Positions 46,802 through 59,699 are shown, counted from the stretch's first letter. The stretch is DNA of 64,000 nt from Antedon mediterranea (GCF_964355755.1 NC_092680.1:14485001-14549000); one strand, 5' to 3'. The notes: a model not told the origin generated them from the sequence alone. Program-made: numbers and translations.

Positions 46802-47640
46802 CTTGTATAGTGTGATTATACTAGTAATGAAATTGCCATTCTATTTGAGACTTATATGTAGGTTTCGAACAGGAAGAATCGCCGGGTTGTGTTTTACTGT
46901 CAAAGATCAGCCTTTCTGATTGGACGATCGATGCATGAGAAATCTATATCACTGATTGTTCTAAGAATACTAGACAATGCCTTACATAATACTCACTTGT
47001 GAATGGCCAAGATAGACAGGTTTCAAACTATTTAATTGACATGTACGCACTTAAAGAGGTGTTTATACGTCATTATATACTTGTTAACTATTCTTTATAT
47101 ATTTATAGAGTATTTTGTTACGGTAACTACTGCATTTCCGATATAGAGTTTGATTGATTTGGTATCAAACATACTTCCGTTGTTTTTTACTGGTCAGAAT
47201 CGAAATAGCGACAAAAGTTTGGGTGAATGACGTGAATTTTCTTATGACAGTTCAACTCCACTTTTTGTACACAACAATATTCTTTTGAGAACCATTTATT
47301 GGATAAGGATATTCAACTTTCTGAGTTAAAAAATAATAGATACTTAATGTTATACCTTGGTTTACTTTAATAGTTGTGTAATTCTTTTACTTATGTAACA
47401 TATAAATAACATTTCGAAATATTATTATTATTTTATTTTAAATAAAAGATATTAATATGCATAATATAATAGGACCTAGGCCTACTGTAAAGATGAAACA
47501 CTGTTATTATTCTTTAATATTTAACAAGAAAACGATAAAAGAATTAATAGCTTTATTGATGTATATTTGTATATATATATATAAATCAAAAGGCAAATAA
47601 CTGAAAAAATGACAATGCTGTGGGTATCAGTGGCTGGATC
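46802..47640. promoter_or_regulatory. Presumed FoxQ2 upstream region; no gene seen
   Basis: This is the 5' flank of FoxQ2 on the minus strand. No clear TATA box or second gene was recognised. Regulatory content is inferred from position only. Confidence 0.3.
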
Positions 47641-47647
47641 TCAATGG

Positions 47648-47700
47648 ATTAATTAACAGAGCTTTCGGGCAACACTAGCCCTTCATCAGTGCAAGTATAT
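47648..47700 (-). ncRNA. Hammerhead-ribozyme-like core, Penelope-type element remnant
   Basis: On the minus strand, 47689-47661 reads CTGATGA, then A, GGGC, a 7-base loop, GCCC and GAAAGC. This is the conserved hammerhead core CUGAUGA-stem II-GAAA, and the same GCTTTCGGGC...CCCTTCATCAG wording is typical of Penelope-like retroelement ends. One extra A lies at the base of stem II. A convincing stem III with a UH cleavage site was not found, so activity is doubtful. Confidence 0.45.
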
Positions 47701-48499
47701 ATATTTGATATGATTTTTATACATTTAAAATTTAAATTAAAATATGTCTATAAATGTCAGTTACAAATAAATTTGAAATAAATTAAATATAACCAATAGG
47801 TCTTATTATAAGACAATGAATATAAAATAATTTTAGAGTTATATATATAAATAAAAAAATATATGAAAAATAAGTTTGTATAGAAGACACTAATCATGTA
47901 TTCGTTTGCCTTTTTCAAATACAAAACTACATTCATTTTAAATACAATAAATATATATATCCATTTTCTAGATTTGCATTTAAAACAATTACACAATTCT
48001 AAATAACTTTCACAATACACTGTTCGTTGTTCCCTCAAGAGAATTCTTCACTTGCTTGCAGAGTTTTTTTCCTTTAATTAGTTGGTGCTTAAGCCCTAAT
48101 TAATCCTTATTATACCTGGTTGCTTAGTAACCTATACACTGATTTGTTACACTAGTAGAAATTATGTTTTTATGTTGGAAGTAATTGTTGCTAATTAAAA
48201 GAAATATCACACATTTGGAATAAAGACAAAAGAAAACATATGTTGTTGTGCTTAATTAGGACCCAACTAACTACAATTTCAAAAAGCCATAGGCCAACGA
48301 AGTTGTTATTATATAACCAAAATCCATTATTTTGTAATATATGCATTAAATAAACTAATTACTTTTCTGACTGGTCATAATTATTTTCTTTTTTTTTTTG
48401 CATATTGTATAATCAAATGTATACGTCATTTAATATATTTTTGTAATCGGTACTTATCGGTGAGTTTTATACCATTTTAACTGCTGTTTCTAGTGATGT

Positions 48500-48925
48500 T
48501 CAATCAAGAACCACCCTTCCATTCAATCAGATATTCAACGGGAAGTTTTTGATTTAAAACATTTTTATTTAATTTTGTTTGTAACAATAACAAATAAAGT
48601 ACTGGGCATTCCGATAATAATGCCAACCATGCCAAAAAACCCAAGCCGAAGTAAGGGACCAGGGATCGGTCTAATTGAACTCCGGTCAGCACCAGATGTG
48701 TCTTTCTCAGGACTCAGGCGACTCCTGTCCTACTTAAGCTAGATCTAAAATATAGTTGGCATGGTAAAGAAGAAAAAGGGGGATTTATTAAACAAGTACT
48801 AACCCATGTTTCAAGAAGCTTCTTAAAAAGAGCCACATCTTTAATGCAGTTTGGAAGATAATTCCAAAGCATAGGAGCTGCATAAGACAATTCACGGTGA
48901 CCATATGAGATGGTCTTCACTTAAA
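48500..48925 (-). mobile_element. 3' end of a CR1-like LINE
   Basis: The minus strand at 48920-48790 encodes YGHRELSYAAPMLWNYLP, then NCIKDVALFKKLLETWV. This is the conserved C-terminal tail of CR1/Jockey-type ORF2 proteins (R.fs.aAP.LWN.LP..i). Past the stop, sequence to about 48500 is presumed 3' UTR. The reverse transcriptase is missing. Confidence 0.75.
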
Positions 48926-50450
48926 AAACTAATAAAACCAGAAAAATAATATGACACTGACATAACACAATTCAAATGATATTTTAAATAATAAATTAAA
49001 ATCATTTTGAAATCAGGACTAAATTTATACCGATAAATATATATATTTTAATTTTACTGCATATTATCATTTTGAAGTAATCCTTTTTGCGCGCGTCCTA
49101 AAAATATGTAAACTTCAGTTATATTCAACTTTAACCATGCTGAGGCCCAGTGATGGTAATGATTGGTAATGAATATAATTATTTGTTTTTTGTTGTTAAA
49201 TATTGTCCCCTTAATAGAGGTTGAATCAGCCATTTTTATCTCTCATAGGTATCCCTGTCTCCTTATAGGTTGTCCCCTGATTAAGGTTTGGCCGTAGTGT
49301 TAAAACATAATATTAGGCCTATCCATCGTTTCGCGAGAAAGTTTCCCCTTAAGAAGTGTCCCCTAAAAATGGGTGTACCAAAGGAGGAGTTCTAGTCCTC
49401 CTGTAGTTTTAAATTGGAGGTTGGTTTATTTGTTGTTTACTGTAAACTTTTTCATTAGTGTGTTTTGACACAAATTTAGCTTTTGTACTCTTATCGATAG
49501 CTATATACAATTTAAATATGCCTAGGTCAATAGTTAAAAGGTCAAAAAAGAAGGTTTTTGGTATTAATTTTGGGACAACTTTAAAGCTCAGGTACAGGCA
49601 TGAATTTTAAATATATGGTTAATTAATTGTACATAAATAAAATATTTGTAACAGAAATCAAGACAAAAAAACATTAATTTTCCTTAATATGGTCAAATAC
49701 AAAATTTGGCACTGCCATAAAAACCAGGAAGTCTTTTTTTCACTAGTTAGGTAGTTTGACCTAATGTAATAACATGTCTGGTGACTCCCTAGAAGGTGAA
49801 AAAAGATGGTGGATATACGGTGGATAATTTTTGCAATAGCCTGAAAATAAAAATCTGAAGTTGAATAAAAATACCAGAAATGTAAAATTCAAGTTATATT
49901 ACCTATATTTAGTCATCTGATAACATTTTTTACTACACCATTTATTTTTCATAACTTTTTAAAATGCCTCTTTATTTACCAAATTTGTGTTGGCCTACAG
50001 ATTTTACTGTGTAATTGATAAGAAAGTGCTTATTTTCAACAAGCTTGTGTAACACAAATAAAATCCCAAACATTATGAAACATAGGGGAAACTATAGATC
50101 AATAATTATTGGATAGTATGATCAATAGAAATCTTTTGCCCGTACCTGGCCTTTAAAGTCTCTACGGCCAGTCGTTAATGAGATATTGCGATAATTCAAA
50201 TTTACGGTAAAAACAGGCATTTCTGGTAATTTTTCGTTTAACTTTCCCATTAAAATGAATATAAATATGAGTCTTCTATGTATTTTGACAACAAATTATT
50301 TACTTACACCTACTGGTTGTCAACATAATTATGGTAAATATTGTTAAAAAGGCAGCCATTTTGAAAAATGGCCCAATCCGGTTGAAGTAGACCGGGAAAA
50401 CGCGAGGAATTTTAGCATGTTTTTACAGACGACATTAGGGATCTATCCTG

Positions 50451-50575
50451 GCTAGCCTAGCCTAGCCTAGCCTAGCCTAGCCTAGGGATCTATCCTGGCT
50501 AGCCTAGCCTAGCCTAGCCTAGGGATCTATCCTGGCTAGCCTAGCCTAGCCTAGCCTAGGGATCTATCCTGGCTA
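50451..50575 (+). repeat. Higher-order tandem repeat of CCTAG units
   Basis: GGGATCTATCCTGGCTAG plus a run of CCTAG pentamers is repeated three times and followed by a partial fourth copy. The number of pentamers varies from copy to copy. Confidence 0.85.
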
Positions 50576-50756
50576 TCAGCTTTAGCATCTTTATTTCTGC
50601 CTAAAACTCCTAGACCATTAGTGAACACAGCGTTTCTTTTTTAAATTAATTATGAATATATTACAAAACGCCAATACGCATGAAGGAAAACATTTTTAAA
50701 TATTCATTATTGATGAATCTATTCTTCAAGATTATTTATAAGAAACCATTTTGTTT

Positions 50757-50985
50757 TTCTAGTATAACTTCGAAGTCGAATTTGTCAGATTACAGTCTAA
50801 TTACTGCTGAACTTACTGTAGGACTTCATATAAATACATCTCAATATCCACATGATAGAAATCATTACACGAGTCTCGCAAACGATTTGATTGACACAAA
50901 CATACAAGGCTACAAACTATTCGTAACAATAGCATATAAAAATCAAGACTATCGTGGAATCAGCTACATTGTCTTTAGCACTTGA
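50757..50985 (+). CDS. Unrecognised possible terminal exon
   Basis: After an acceptor-like TTTGTTTTTCTAG, an open stretch reads ITSKSNLSDYSLITAELTVG, then QYPHDRNHYTSLANDLIDTN and GYKLFVTIAYKNQDYRG before a stop at 50985. The composition looks protein-like, but no upstream partner exon, domain or signal was found. It may be chance or a pseudogene fragment. Confidence 0.2.
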
Positions 50986-50999
50986 CTTAGCAGCATGTT

Positions 51000-52320
51000 A
51001 ATAGTAACACATGGTTCTCACTACATACTCCCCAGTTAACGTTTTCCATTATTATCTTGTAATTTCGTTATTATTATCATACACTGTCAGTATGATAAAC
51101 ACTAGTACATATTATGAAAACAATTTGCTATACCTATCGCGAGATTGACAATTGTATCCAAGTGGTATTTGAGCAATATTAAAGTACTATTGTGGCCCCA
51201 TGGTCATATACAAATCATGCACAGTGTTTGGACCACCAGGATATCAACATCGTGTGAATAATAGGCCTTTACTACAGTAACATACATCTGTTAAGTAAAA
51301 GTTATTTGAAAAAGTATAACGTAAAACAAATACAGTAACACAATATAAAAGGTTAGTTAGTATCAAAAGTGTATTGATTGTCTGTTTAATTGTTTCCCCT
51401 TATTTTATCATATATCACATATTATAGTAAAGGTTTTTGTTATTTCAATTATCAGTCAAATTCCCCATAATTCTTTATTTAATATAGTATAAGGCTGACA
51501 TGTTTTTAAATTTTCCGTTTCTTGTCCAAGATGTCTGTGTGACAGTTGTTCGCCTCTGAAAGATTTGAACGTAGAACTTAAGGATCAGATTGACTAGGCC
51601 TATTCTAAGTACTATTTGCTTGATTTTTGTTAAGCTAAAAAGTTAATGAAAACTTTTATATAAAAATGTATTTATCGGAATTTTTATTTAACACAGACAG
51701 ACGATTTTGAGTCGATCTTGGATATTTAATTTGTTTAAAAAAGGTCGACGCGTTTCCCTTTCTTTCGCATTTGTAGTAATTATCGCTGCTACTGTTAGAT
51801 CAGTACTTATTTCTTATGTCATTCTTCGAAGTAGTTCTTAGCTTGTCATTCGTCATTCTTGTTGTCAAAAACTAAAAAATACCAACAAAACAATACAAAA
51901 AAACTGAATTGAGGTAATTTAACGGCTCTCGGGTCCATTTTTGTTTCAAAAGTTGATGAATTAAGTATAACGAATGCTCAGATAAGTGTTTGCATAATTT
52001 ATCATTTTCTGTCCTTGAGTTGGGGAATTTATACTAACGATGCCTTCAATGTACGATGGGAATGGCTCACGAATGTGTTAAAAAAGATTATAGGCCTTAG
52101 GCCTATATTTGTAAAAAAAAAGAAGAAATACGAAAGGAAAAAAAAGAAATTTAAAAAAGGAGTAAAACAGTCGCAGACTACAGTATATATTTCGTATTAC
52201 GCAATAAATTACATTAACTTGAAAAAGTATAAAAAGAGGTCTATTCATTGTTAATAATTTATGTGAAGTATTTTAAGCTTAAATAAGAACAAAACTGTGT
52301 CATGTGGATTGGTAAAACCA
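51000..52320. other. Gene-free stretch
   Basis: AT-rich sequence with short lysine-rich frames (for example 52015-52254) that show no family resemblance. No repeats were paired here. Confidence 0.4.
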
Positions 52321-52329
52321 TTTAAATTG

Positions 52330-53380
52330 GGTCACTGATCCAATAAAAATCTTACGAATATACTTGGATATGATACTTAATTATGAAAAGAATTAAACTG
52401 GGCTAAAAAAATAACAAACCTTGAAAAGTTATTAAACACTTGGAAAGCAAGGAATCTTACACTTTTTGGAAAAGTCACAGCTTAAAAAAAGTTTAGATTT
52501 AGTCCCATTAATATACAATGCATGTATAATTTATGTGCCTGAAAGTGTTGTCTAAAAGATAACACGGCTGTCTTATGAATTTCTTTGGAATTAATAAAAA
52601 AAATGAAAAAATAAAAATAAAAACATTAATTGGTATAATATAGCTGAGGGGGGCATTAATATGCCTGATTTTTATACTCAAGTTAAAACACTTAAAATCA
52701 CACGGGTAAAGAGAATTCTTGTAGAAAGCATGTAAAATGGAAAGTACTTTGAATAAGTCAAACCTGAATATAAGAAAGGGCAGTTTTTGTTTACTAAGAT
52801 GCTTTTATTTTATTCAAATGTAATAACAAGTTGTGCAGAATTTAATACAAATATAAACATTAAGGTAAAATCTCATAATGATGTTATACAAGAAAACCCA
52901 TGGTTAAACTGTCTGTAAAACCAGTACTACGTTTTATAAAACGTGGAGTAATGAAGGTTTCAATCAGATCAATGATTTGGTAAAAATCAAAAGACTAATG
53001 AATCCAGAACCAGTATGCAAGCTATTCCTAAATGTTGGCTGGATTTAATAAAAAATTATAACGTAAATTATATACAGATGATAATAACAGAAATAAGATA
53101 TTTAGGATGAAAACAAAACAGATATATTCAAGTTTTATAGAAGGTGTTTGTTGCTCCTATTACCATTCCCAAATGGGAAAAAGAAATTGGTATTGAAATT
53201 GTTTGATATTTGGTCAAGAAAAGTAAAAAATGAGAAAAACAAAAAGTAGGCACAACTTAATCACAAATTGCTTCTTAGAATTCTTAGAATAAAATTTACA
53301 ATTAATGGAATATTAAAAACACAAAATAATATAAGTTATGTGATGTGACTGAGGATGAAAAACATATGTTTTTCAAATGT
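52330..53380 (+). mobile_element. L1/Tx1-type LINE ORF2 C-terminal fragment
   Basis: Plus-strand frames give ELNWAKKITNLEKLLNTWKA, then RNLTLFGKVT (about 52390-52480), GGINMPDFYTQVKTLKITRV (about 52645-52710) and LCDVTEDEKHMFFKCKSN (about 53337-53392). These correspond to the RT thumb and the C-terminal Cys/His region of L1/Tx1 ORF2. Many stops are present. It is cut by the LINE that follows on the opposite strand. Confidence 0.7.
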
Positions 53381-53381
53381 A

Positions 53382-55460
53382 AAAGCAATTTCATTTCATT
53401 TCATTTCATAGTAACATTTATTTCCTTTATAATATACAAAATAAATAATATAATACAAAATTCATGACGAGAAGAAAGATAGTTAAAACAATATAATTTT
53501 TTTCTCATCTTTAAAATGAATAAAACAATATTATGAAGGAGGCACAATTTCTAAAAAAGCAAAAGCTTGTGTTGAAAGTGCCTGAACAAAAACAAAAAGT
53601 AACTAAAATCAAATTAGTAAATAATAGTAAATGGTATATAGGAATAAAGTAATTACCATAACGGAATATGAAAACAATAAAAACTGATACCTAGAATATA
53701 ACTAGTTAATTAATTTATTTTTGTATTAAATATTGTTTAGTGTTAAAGACGAAGCTATGTTTGTTTGCAGAAGTTGTAATTTTGTTAGGAAGTGAGTTCC
53801 ATATCTTGGGTCCAGTAAATCTAATATTATGTTGAAAAGAAGTCTTTTTGTGTTTAGAAATATGAAGGTTATTGAGGATTCTTGTGGAATAGCCGTGAAA
53901 TTCATAATTGGGAGAAAACATATCGCGTAAATGAGATGGAAGAAGAGCATTTTGGCTTTTGTAAATAAATAAACATTGTTGGAAAATATTAATATCTGTT
54001 AATTTTAATAATTTGAGAGAACGAAATAAAGGATCTGTACTAGTTCTAGGTGAAACATTCAAATTATTCGTATGATTTTCTTTTGTAGTATTTGAAGTTT
54101 GTTTAAATTAGATGAGAATGTGTTACACCAAACGATATTGCAATATAAAAGATATGGCAAAACAAGGGAGCAGTAGAGTGTTCGGAGGATATGATGTGGA
54201 AGAAAAGATGCCAGTCTACAAATTATACCAATATTTTTTGACATTTTGTTTTCTGTCTCAATAATATGGGGTTTCCATGTCAGACGACTATCAATGGATA
54301 CACCCAAACATTTAGCATGATTGACCATGGGAAGAACAAAACCATTTGGTTTAATTTGCAATGGACCTAATTTAATCGGCATCGTACTACTTCTAAACAA
54401 AACATAGCTGCACTTTTTAGATTTACAGAAAGGCTGTTTTCCAGAAACCATTCGGATACATTAATTAAACTTGTATTTACAGTGTTAAATAACGACTCTA
54501 AGTGTCGATTTTTACAGATTAGTGTTAATGTCATCTGCATATAAAAAGTAAGATAAAGATACTGACGAATTGTAAATATCATTCACATATAAAAGAAACA
54601 GAAGAGGACCTAGTAATGAACCTTGTGGTACTCCACAGGTAATAGGCAAATAGTCAGATTGGGAATCACAAAACTTGGTACATTGGTAGCAGTTGGATAA
54701 ATAGCTCTTAAATTAATAAATTGAGAGGAACAGCGCGAATACCATAGTAATACAGTTTTGAAAGAAAAATGGGATGGTTAATGGTATCGAATGCTTTCGA
54801 TAGATCGACAAAAACACCAATTGCAAACTCATCATTTTCAAATGCATCTATTATTTCATTGGACAAATCAATTAAGGTCATTGCGGTATCAAAATGTTTG
54901 AGAAATCCAAATTGCTTATTGAATAGAATATTATTTTTTTCCATAAAGGCATAGGTTCTATTATAGATAATTCTTTCTAATATTTTAGAAAATAGCGAAA
55001 GGACTGAGATCGGTCGGTAATTAGATAAAGTGTCCTTTTTTCCTGCTTTAAAGATGGGAGTAACTCTTGGCAATTTCAATTTATCTGGAAAAACTCCTTT
55101 TGTTAAAGATAGATTAAATATGTGACATAGAGGTTTAACCAAAAAGGAAATTGATTGTTTAATAACTTTTGGACTGAATTCATCAAGTCCTTGAGCTTTA
55201 TTAGTTTTAAAACACTTGACAATATCTATAATTTCAGTATCAGACACTGGACACATAAATAAGGAGTTTAAAGTAGGTTGGGGCAAATACGTTTTAAAAT
55301 CAGATTGATCGGTTGGCAATTTGTTTGAAAGAGTTGGTCCAATTTCGCAAATTTCGTATTTAGCATATGTCTTATTATGGAAAAAAAATCAATGAAATAT
55401 ATAAAAAGTTGGATAATAGTAAATTTTTTCTTTTGGTGTGAATGCAACATAAAGAATAAG
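53382..55460 (-). mobile_element. Jockey/CR1-like LINE inserted into the L1/Tx1 fragment
   Basis: Minus-strand frames give a nearly whole RT: ETDIIDIVKCFKTNKA-type finger region (TNKAQGLDEFSPKVIK, about 55215), LSNYRPISVLSLFSKILER, VFVDLSKAFDTINHP (motif A, about 54800), CGVPQGSLLGPLLF (motif B, about 54630), YADD (motif C, about 54545) and AKCLGVSIDSRLTWK (54320). The C-terminal GPKIWNSLPNKITT lies at about 53800. Frameshifts near 54660, 54530 and 54060 inactivate it. The 3' end is a (TGAAA)n tail at 53382-53410. The 5' end is truncated. Confidence 0.85.
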
Positions 55461-55469
55461 TTATACTCA

Positions 55470-56680
55470 ATTGCTCTATATACTATATAATAAAAATATT
55501 GTCAGAATTAAATAGGTCAATCTGTAAAAACTCATGGATCACGTTAAAAAATATACTTACACAAGAACATTCCATGAATGTATTTTATTAATTTTTTTTT
55601 TTTAAAGTTACTGTAATTAATTTGTAAAAAAATGTAAATAGTGCAAAAAAAACAGAAAAAAGGAGGAAAACACTAAAAATAAGGGTAAACAGAAATCACT
55701 GATAATGCTATACTATTCAACTATTTATTGAGTTGCTTTTGATTCTCTATATTTATAGATATTGATTCAGTTTATATGTAATGTAAATGTATGTTTAAAT
55801 AATCTCTTGATTTGTAAGATGTAAGGGGAAACTTAATAGTTATAAACGAAAATATTTATATATTTAAAAAGATAATACACAAACATAGGCCTAATCAAAT
55901 TGTTTATTTATCAAATAATTATGTTTTGAAATGAAATTAAGGTGAGTGAACCTCACAAAAGAAAGAAAAAATTTAAAATCTGTGCGTGAAGAATAATACG
56001 TATCTGTAAATTAAAAGTTGCGAATGAATTGCCTATTTTCAGCTGAAAAATAAATGGTCCCTTTCGGTCCATGGATGTAACATAAAAGTAGGCCTACTTA
56101 TTAGGTGTCATATTTTCAAAATCGTCTCAAACTCACCCCCACTATGGTGTCGTATTTCGGAATACAAATATTACTATATTCGGCATTTTTTAAACTTTTA
56201 CTATAACAAATATTATAAAACGAACAATTAAATATTAAAAATGATGTTAACATGTAGGCATACTTGGTAACATTTTATTTCAAACAATCTAACACATGTA
56301 TTGCAGTCCGTACAGTACCGTTCTGTACTGTACAGAGAGAGAGAATATTTTGAACAACGCCACCAATTTCAAACTGTTCTTAGGAAAACTACTCCACAGG
56401 TGTGTAGGCAAGAACAGGTTGTCAATTTGCTTCAAAATTTGTGTTTGAGGTAAGATTAGATCTAGTTTACTATTTATTATAATAAATTGTTATTAGATTT
56501 TTATAAAGGATCTTTGGCGCCTCATTTTTTTCCTGGGGAATGTATGTTTGTATTGCGATATCATCAAACAGTGTGTAAGCTTAGTTAGGCCCGTAACTCT
56601 GAGTTAGGTACTCAATCAACATCATGCTCTGCATGCTGGACTGTGTTACAAATCATTTACGTCCGTAACTTTAGCCGCAC
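55470..56680. other. Gene-free AT-rich stretch
   Basis: No coding or repeat structure was recognised apart from homopolymer runs and short AGAGAG and AATA tracts. Confidence 0.4.
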
Positions 56681-56688
56681 ATGCGTCC

Positions 56689-59600
56689 TAGTCTAGGACC
56701 TGGGTCAGATTTGTATGCATTTAATTTAGGAAAGAATATCTCAACTGTTATAAGATAATTTGACCCCAACGAACAACATGGAATGTGTGCCAAATTCACT
56801 ATCCGGGACGAACATGCCCAAAATCGGAGTCAAAGGTTAAAAATGTGTGGTTCTTATATCTCGACAACCACTTGTACAGATTTGCTTTTGGGGTCAAATT
56901 GTTTAGAATATAAAATATATTTATATCACACAACTTTTAGGGAAAAAATGACCTGAAATGCTTTTATTTACTGACCTTTGACCCAAAAATAACCAAAAAA
57001 CAAATTTTTGGGTTAAATTATTCTTTAAAATGCCAATGGACAAACTGTATGGTATCAAATGAAAGCATACACAATATGCTACCTATTGCTATCCAACTTG
57101 CATTGAAAATTGATGCTAATTTTGTTTAAAATGTACATATTTTATTATTTTTTTACTACTTTTTTATTCTAAACAATTTGACACAAAAAAAACTCTTTAA
57201 TTATTTAATATTATAATAAACCAAAATAAATTTACACTATTTAATATAATTATAATCATTTTAGTAAAAAAGTGATAAAATATGCACATTTTTAACAAAA
57301 TTAGTATCATAATTACTGATTTTGAATGCAAGTTGGGTAGCAATGGATAGAATATTTTATGGGCTTTCATTTGATACCAAATCGTTTTTCCAAACACTTA
57401 AATTATTTAATATATATAAATAAACATAACAATTACGCTACCAAATATTCATTTTTTGTATAAAATTAATCCAAATATGCACATTTTCCATACATAAAAA
57501 TTTCAATAAAAGTCTGGTAGCAATGGGTAGCATATTGTGTATGCTTTCATTTGATACCATACAGTTGTCCATTGGCATTTTAAAGAATAATTTAACCTGA
57601 AAATGTGTTTTTTGGTCATTTTTGGGTCAAAGGTCAGTAAAAGCATTTCCGGTCATTTTTTCGCTAAAAGTTGTGTTAAACCGAATATAAATATTTATAT
57701 TCTGAACAATCTGACACCAAATACAAATCTGTACGACACGTGGTTGTCGAGATATAAGAACCACACATTTTTAACCTTTGACCCCGATTTTGGGCATGTT
57801 CGTCCCGGATAGCAAATTTGGCACACATTCTATGTTGTTCGTTGGTGTCAAATTATTCTATAACAGTTGAGATATTCTCTCCTAAATCTACGCTCGCGCT
57901 AACCGCTCGCCAATTCGCCAATGGCGACTGGAGTCTCCATTTGGCGAAAATAATTATTGCCTCGTTCGCCAAATTGGCGAAAATACATTTCCAAGCCTAG
58001 GCCTAGCCTGGTCGGCGTGACTTCTTATGGGAGCGAGAATTCGCCACACTTCGGTACTTTCTGACTCGGGTACACTTTTTACCACAACAGCATTTTATGT
58101 GACGACGTCACGATCGCCGTGTTAATTGTTTTAGTTCTGTTTAAACATGCGCAGAGCGTGCCTCGATGACGTTTTAATGACACACAGTTAATGTGATTGG
58201 TTCGTGGCCGGCCGTCGTCGACGTGATGATGAGCGAATAAAAGGGGAAGTCCCTATTCTTCGACGTAGAAAATGAACTTCGAGAAGAAAATGTAAACAGA
58301 AACATGTGGACGAATACTTCCGTAAACGAGGCTGTTCTGTTATTTAAAAAGGGGAATTTTAAATTTAACAAAGTAATTACCTCAATAGTATAATGTTAAC
58401 ATGTTTAATTTTATTTCCCTTTCGATTATTCTAACCGAAAGTTGCGCTTTAAATTGAATAGCTAAGAAACAGCGTATACTGCAACGGCAACCCTGGCCAA
58501 AGCGCGTTTCGGCCGCCTACATAGAATGGGTTACGGCCGCTGCATAGCAAATTCAAAGCTTCTTAAATTTCTGCGGTACATTTCTTGTTTTATATAATAG
58601 ATTGATAAATATTCCAATTATTAAATAATTTAATAAATCGGTAAAATTGACGTTTCGAAGCAAATATTCCATGATGAGAGGTGACATTTTTCGACATGCC
58701 TCGTGTGCGGCGAAGACTAGTTCAGAAAATGGAACAGTCCACTGCGGGGTTATCCAATCATTAATTAACGCGCTAATACATGCATACCATGCACATTGCC
58801 TGGGCGACGGTAATTTAGTAATAAGCGAAGAACTGAATCCCCCGTAAGGAAAATGGTAAACACTGATATTTATGGTAGGGATTATTTTTTTCAGGGGTTG
58901 GTCTTGTTGGCCTCTTCGCACGAGGTCCACGCAAAGTCAAATAAAACGATGTGTTTTATCAAACAGAAATATAAATTAGCTTCAATTCAATACTAAATTA
59001 GCCAGATTTTGATAATGAGAAAGACTCAAAAATTCAATTTTTATCGTTAAAATTGACATTTGAGGCGGATGTACATAATAATAATAACCGATTTACATAT
59101 CAAAATAAAGAGTATTTAAAGCCTGATAACATGCAACAAAAATTACTCCACCACCTATTATGGACCTCGTGCGATCGGGTGCGAAAATGGGTAGGTGTTT
59201 TCCAAAGTTATTTTTAGCGCGCGGATTTCGGCTCGCCGGCTTTTGTACCTCATTTTTAACTCGCGTTTTCTATTAAAATATTTAATAAACATAGATTATA
59301 AATATATAAAAATAATCCCTTAAACAAGATCTTTCCAGGCATATAATTTTTATTCGCATGGGTACATAAGAAATAGTATATTTTTAACTTCAAAGACACG
59401 TCACTTTTTGAAATTTCACGAACGTGTTAAAATCCCGGTAACGAAAATCAGGTTCATTGGGATACCTAATAATAATATAAATGTTAAAGAAATCAAATAT
59501 AAAAAAAATACATGCATTATTTATTTAATAAACATTTTTTTGAATTTTTATGGTTTTTTAAATTTGGCTAAAGGATTTTCAATTTGGCTAATGTATTTCA

Positions 59601-59691
59601 AAACCTTTCGCCATTTTGGCGAACAAAAATTTGACCTTAGCGCGAGCGTAGTAAATTAAATGCATACAAATCTGACCCAGGTCCTAGACTA
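56689..59691. mobile_element. Large palindromic (foldback) element, interrupted by a later insertion
   Basis: The left arm starts TAGTCTAGGACCTGGGTCAG (56689) and continues to about 57105. The right arm begins near 57515 and runs to 57887, then resumes at 59652-59691 after an insertion. Shared inverted blocks include GAACAACATGGAATGTGTGCC, CGGGACGAACATGCCCAAAA, TATCTCGACAACCAC and GGTATCAAATGAAAGCATAC. The centre carries a third copy of the GATACC/GGGTAGCAATGG motif (about 57335-57385). It is non-coding. Confidence 0.75.
57888..59651. mobile_element. 1.76-kb TIR transposon with TAAAT target duplication
   Basis: The termini are perfect 15-base inverted repeats, CTACGCTCGCGCTAA (57888-57902) and TTAGCGCGAGCGTAG (59637-59651), flanked by TAAAT on both sides (57883-57887, 59652-59656). 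Removing it restores the palindrome of the host element, which shows directly that it inserted later. Sub-terminal TTGGCGAA/TTCGCCAA words repeat at both ends. The largest internal frame (minus, 58930-58553, 125 residues, QPLKKIIPTINISVYHFPYG, then LPSPRQCAWYACISAL) matches no family I know. A 5-base duplication does not fit Tc1, hAT, piggyBac or Mutator, so the superfamily is open. Confidence 0.75.
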
Positions 59692-59699
59692 TCCAGTAT

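Noticed and set aside
52015-52254. 79-codon lysine-rich frame
   Set aside because: It is driven by A-rich low-complexity sequence (KKKKKYERKKKKFKK) and has no supporting context.
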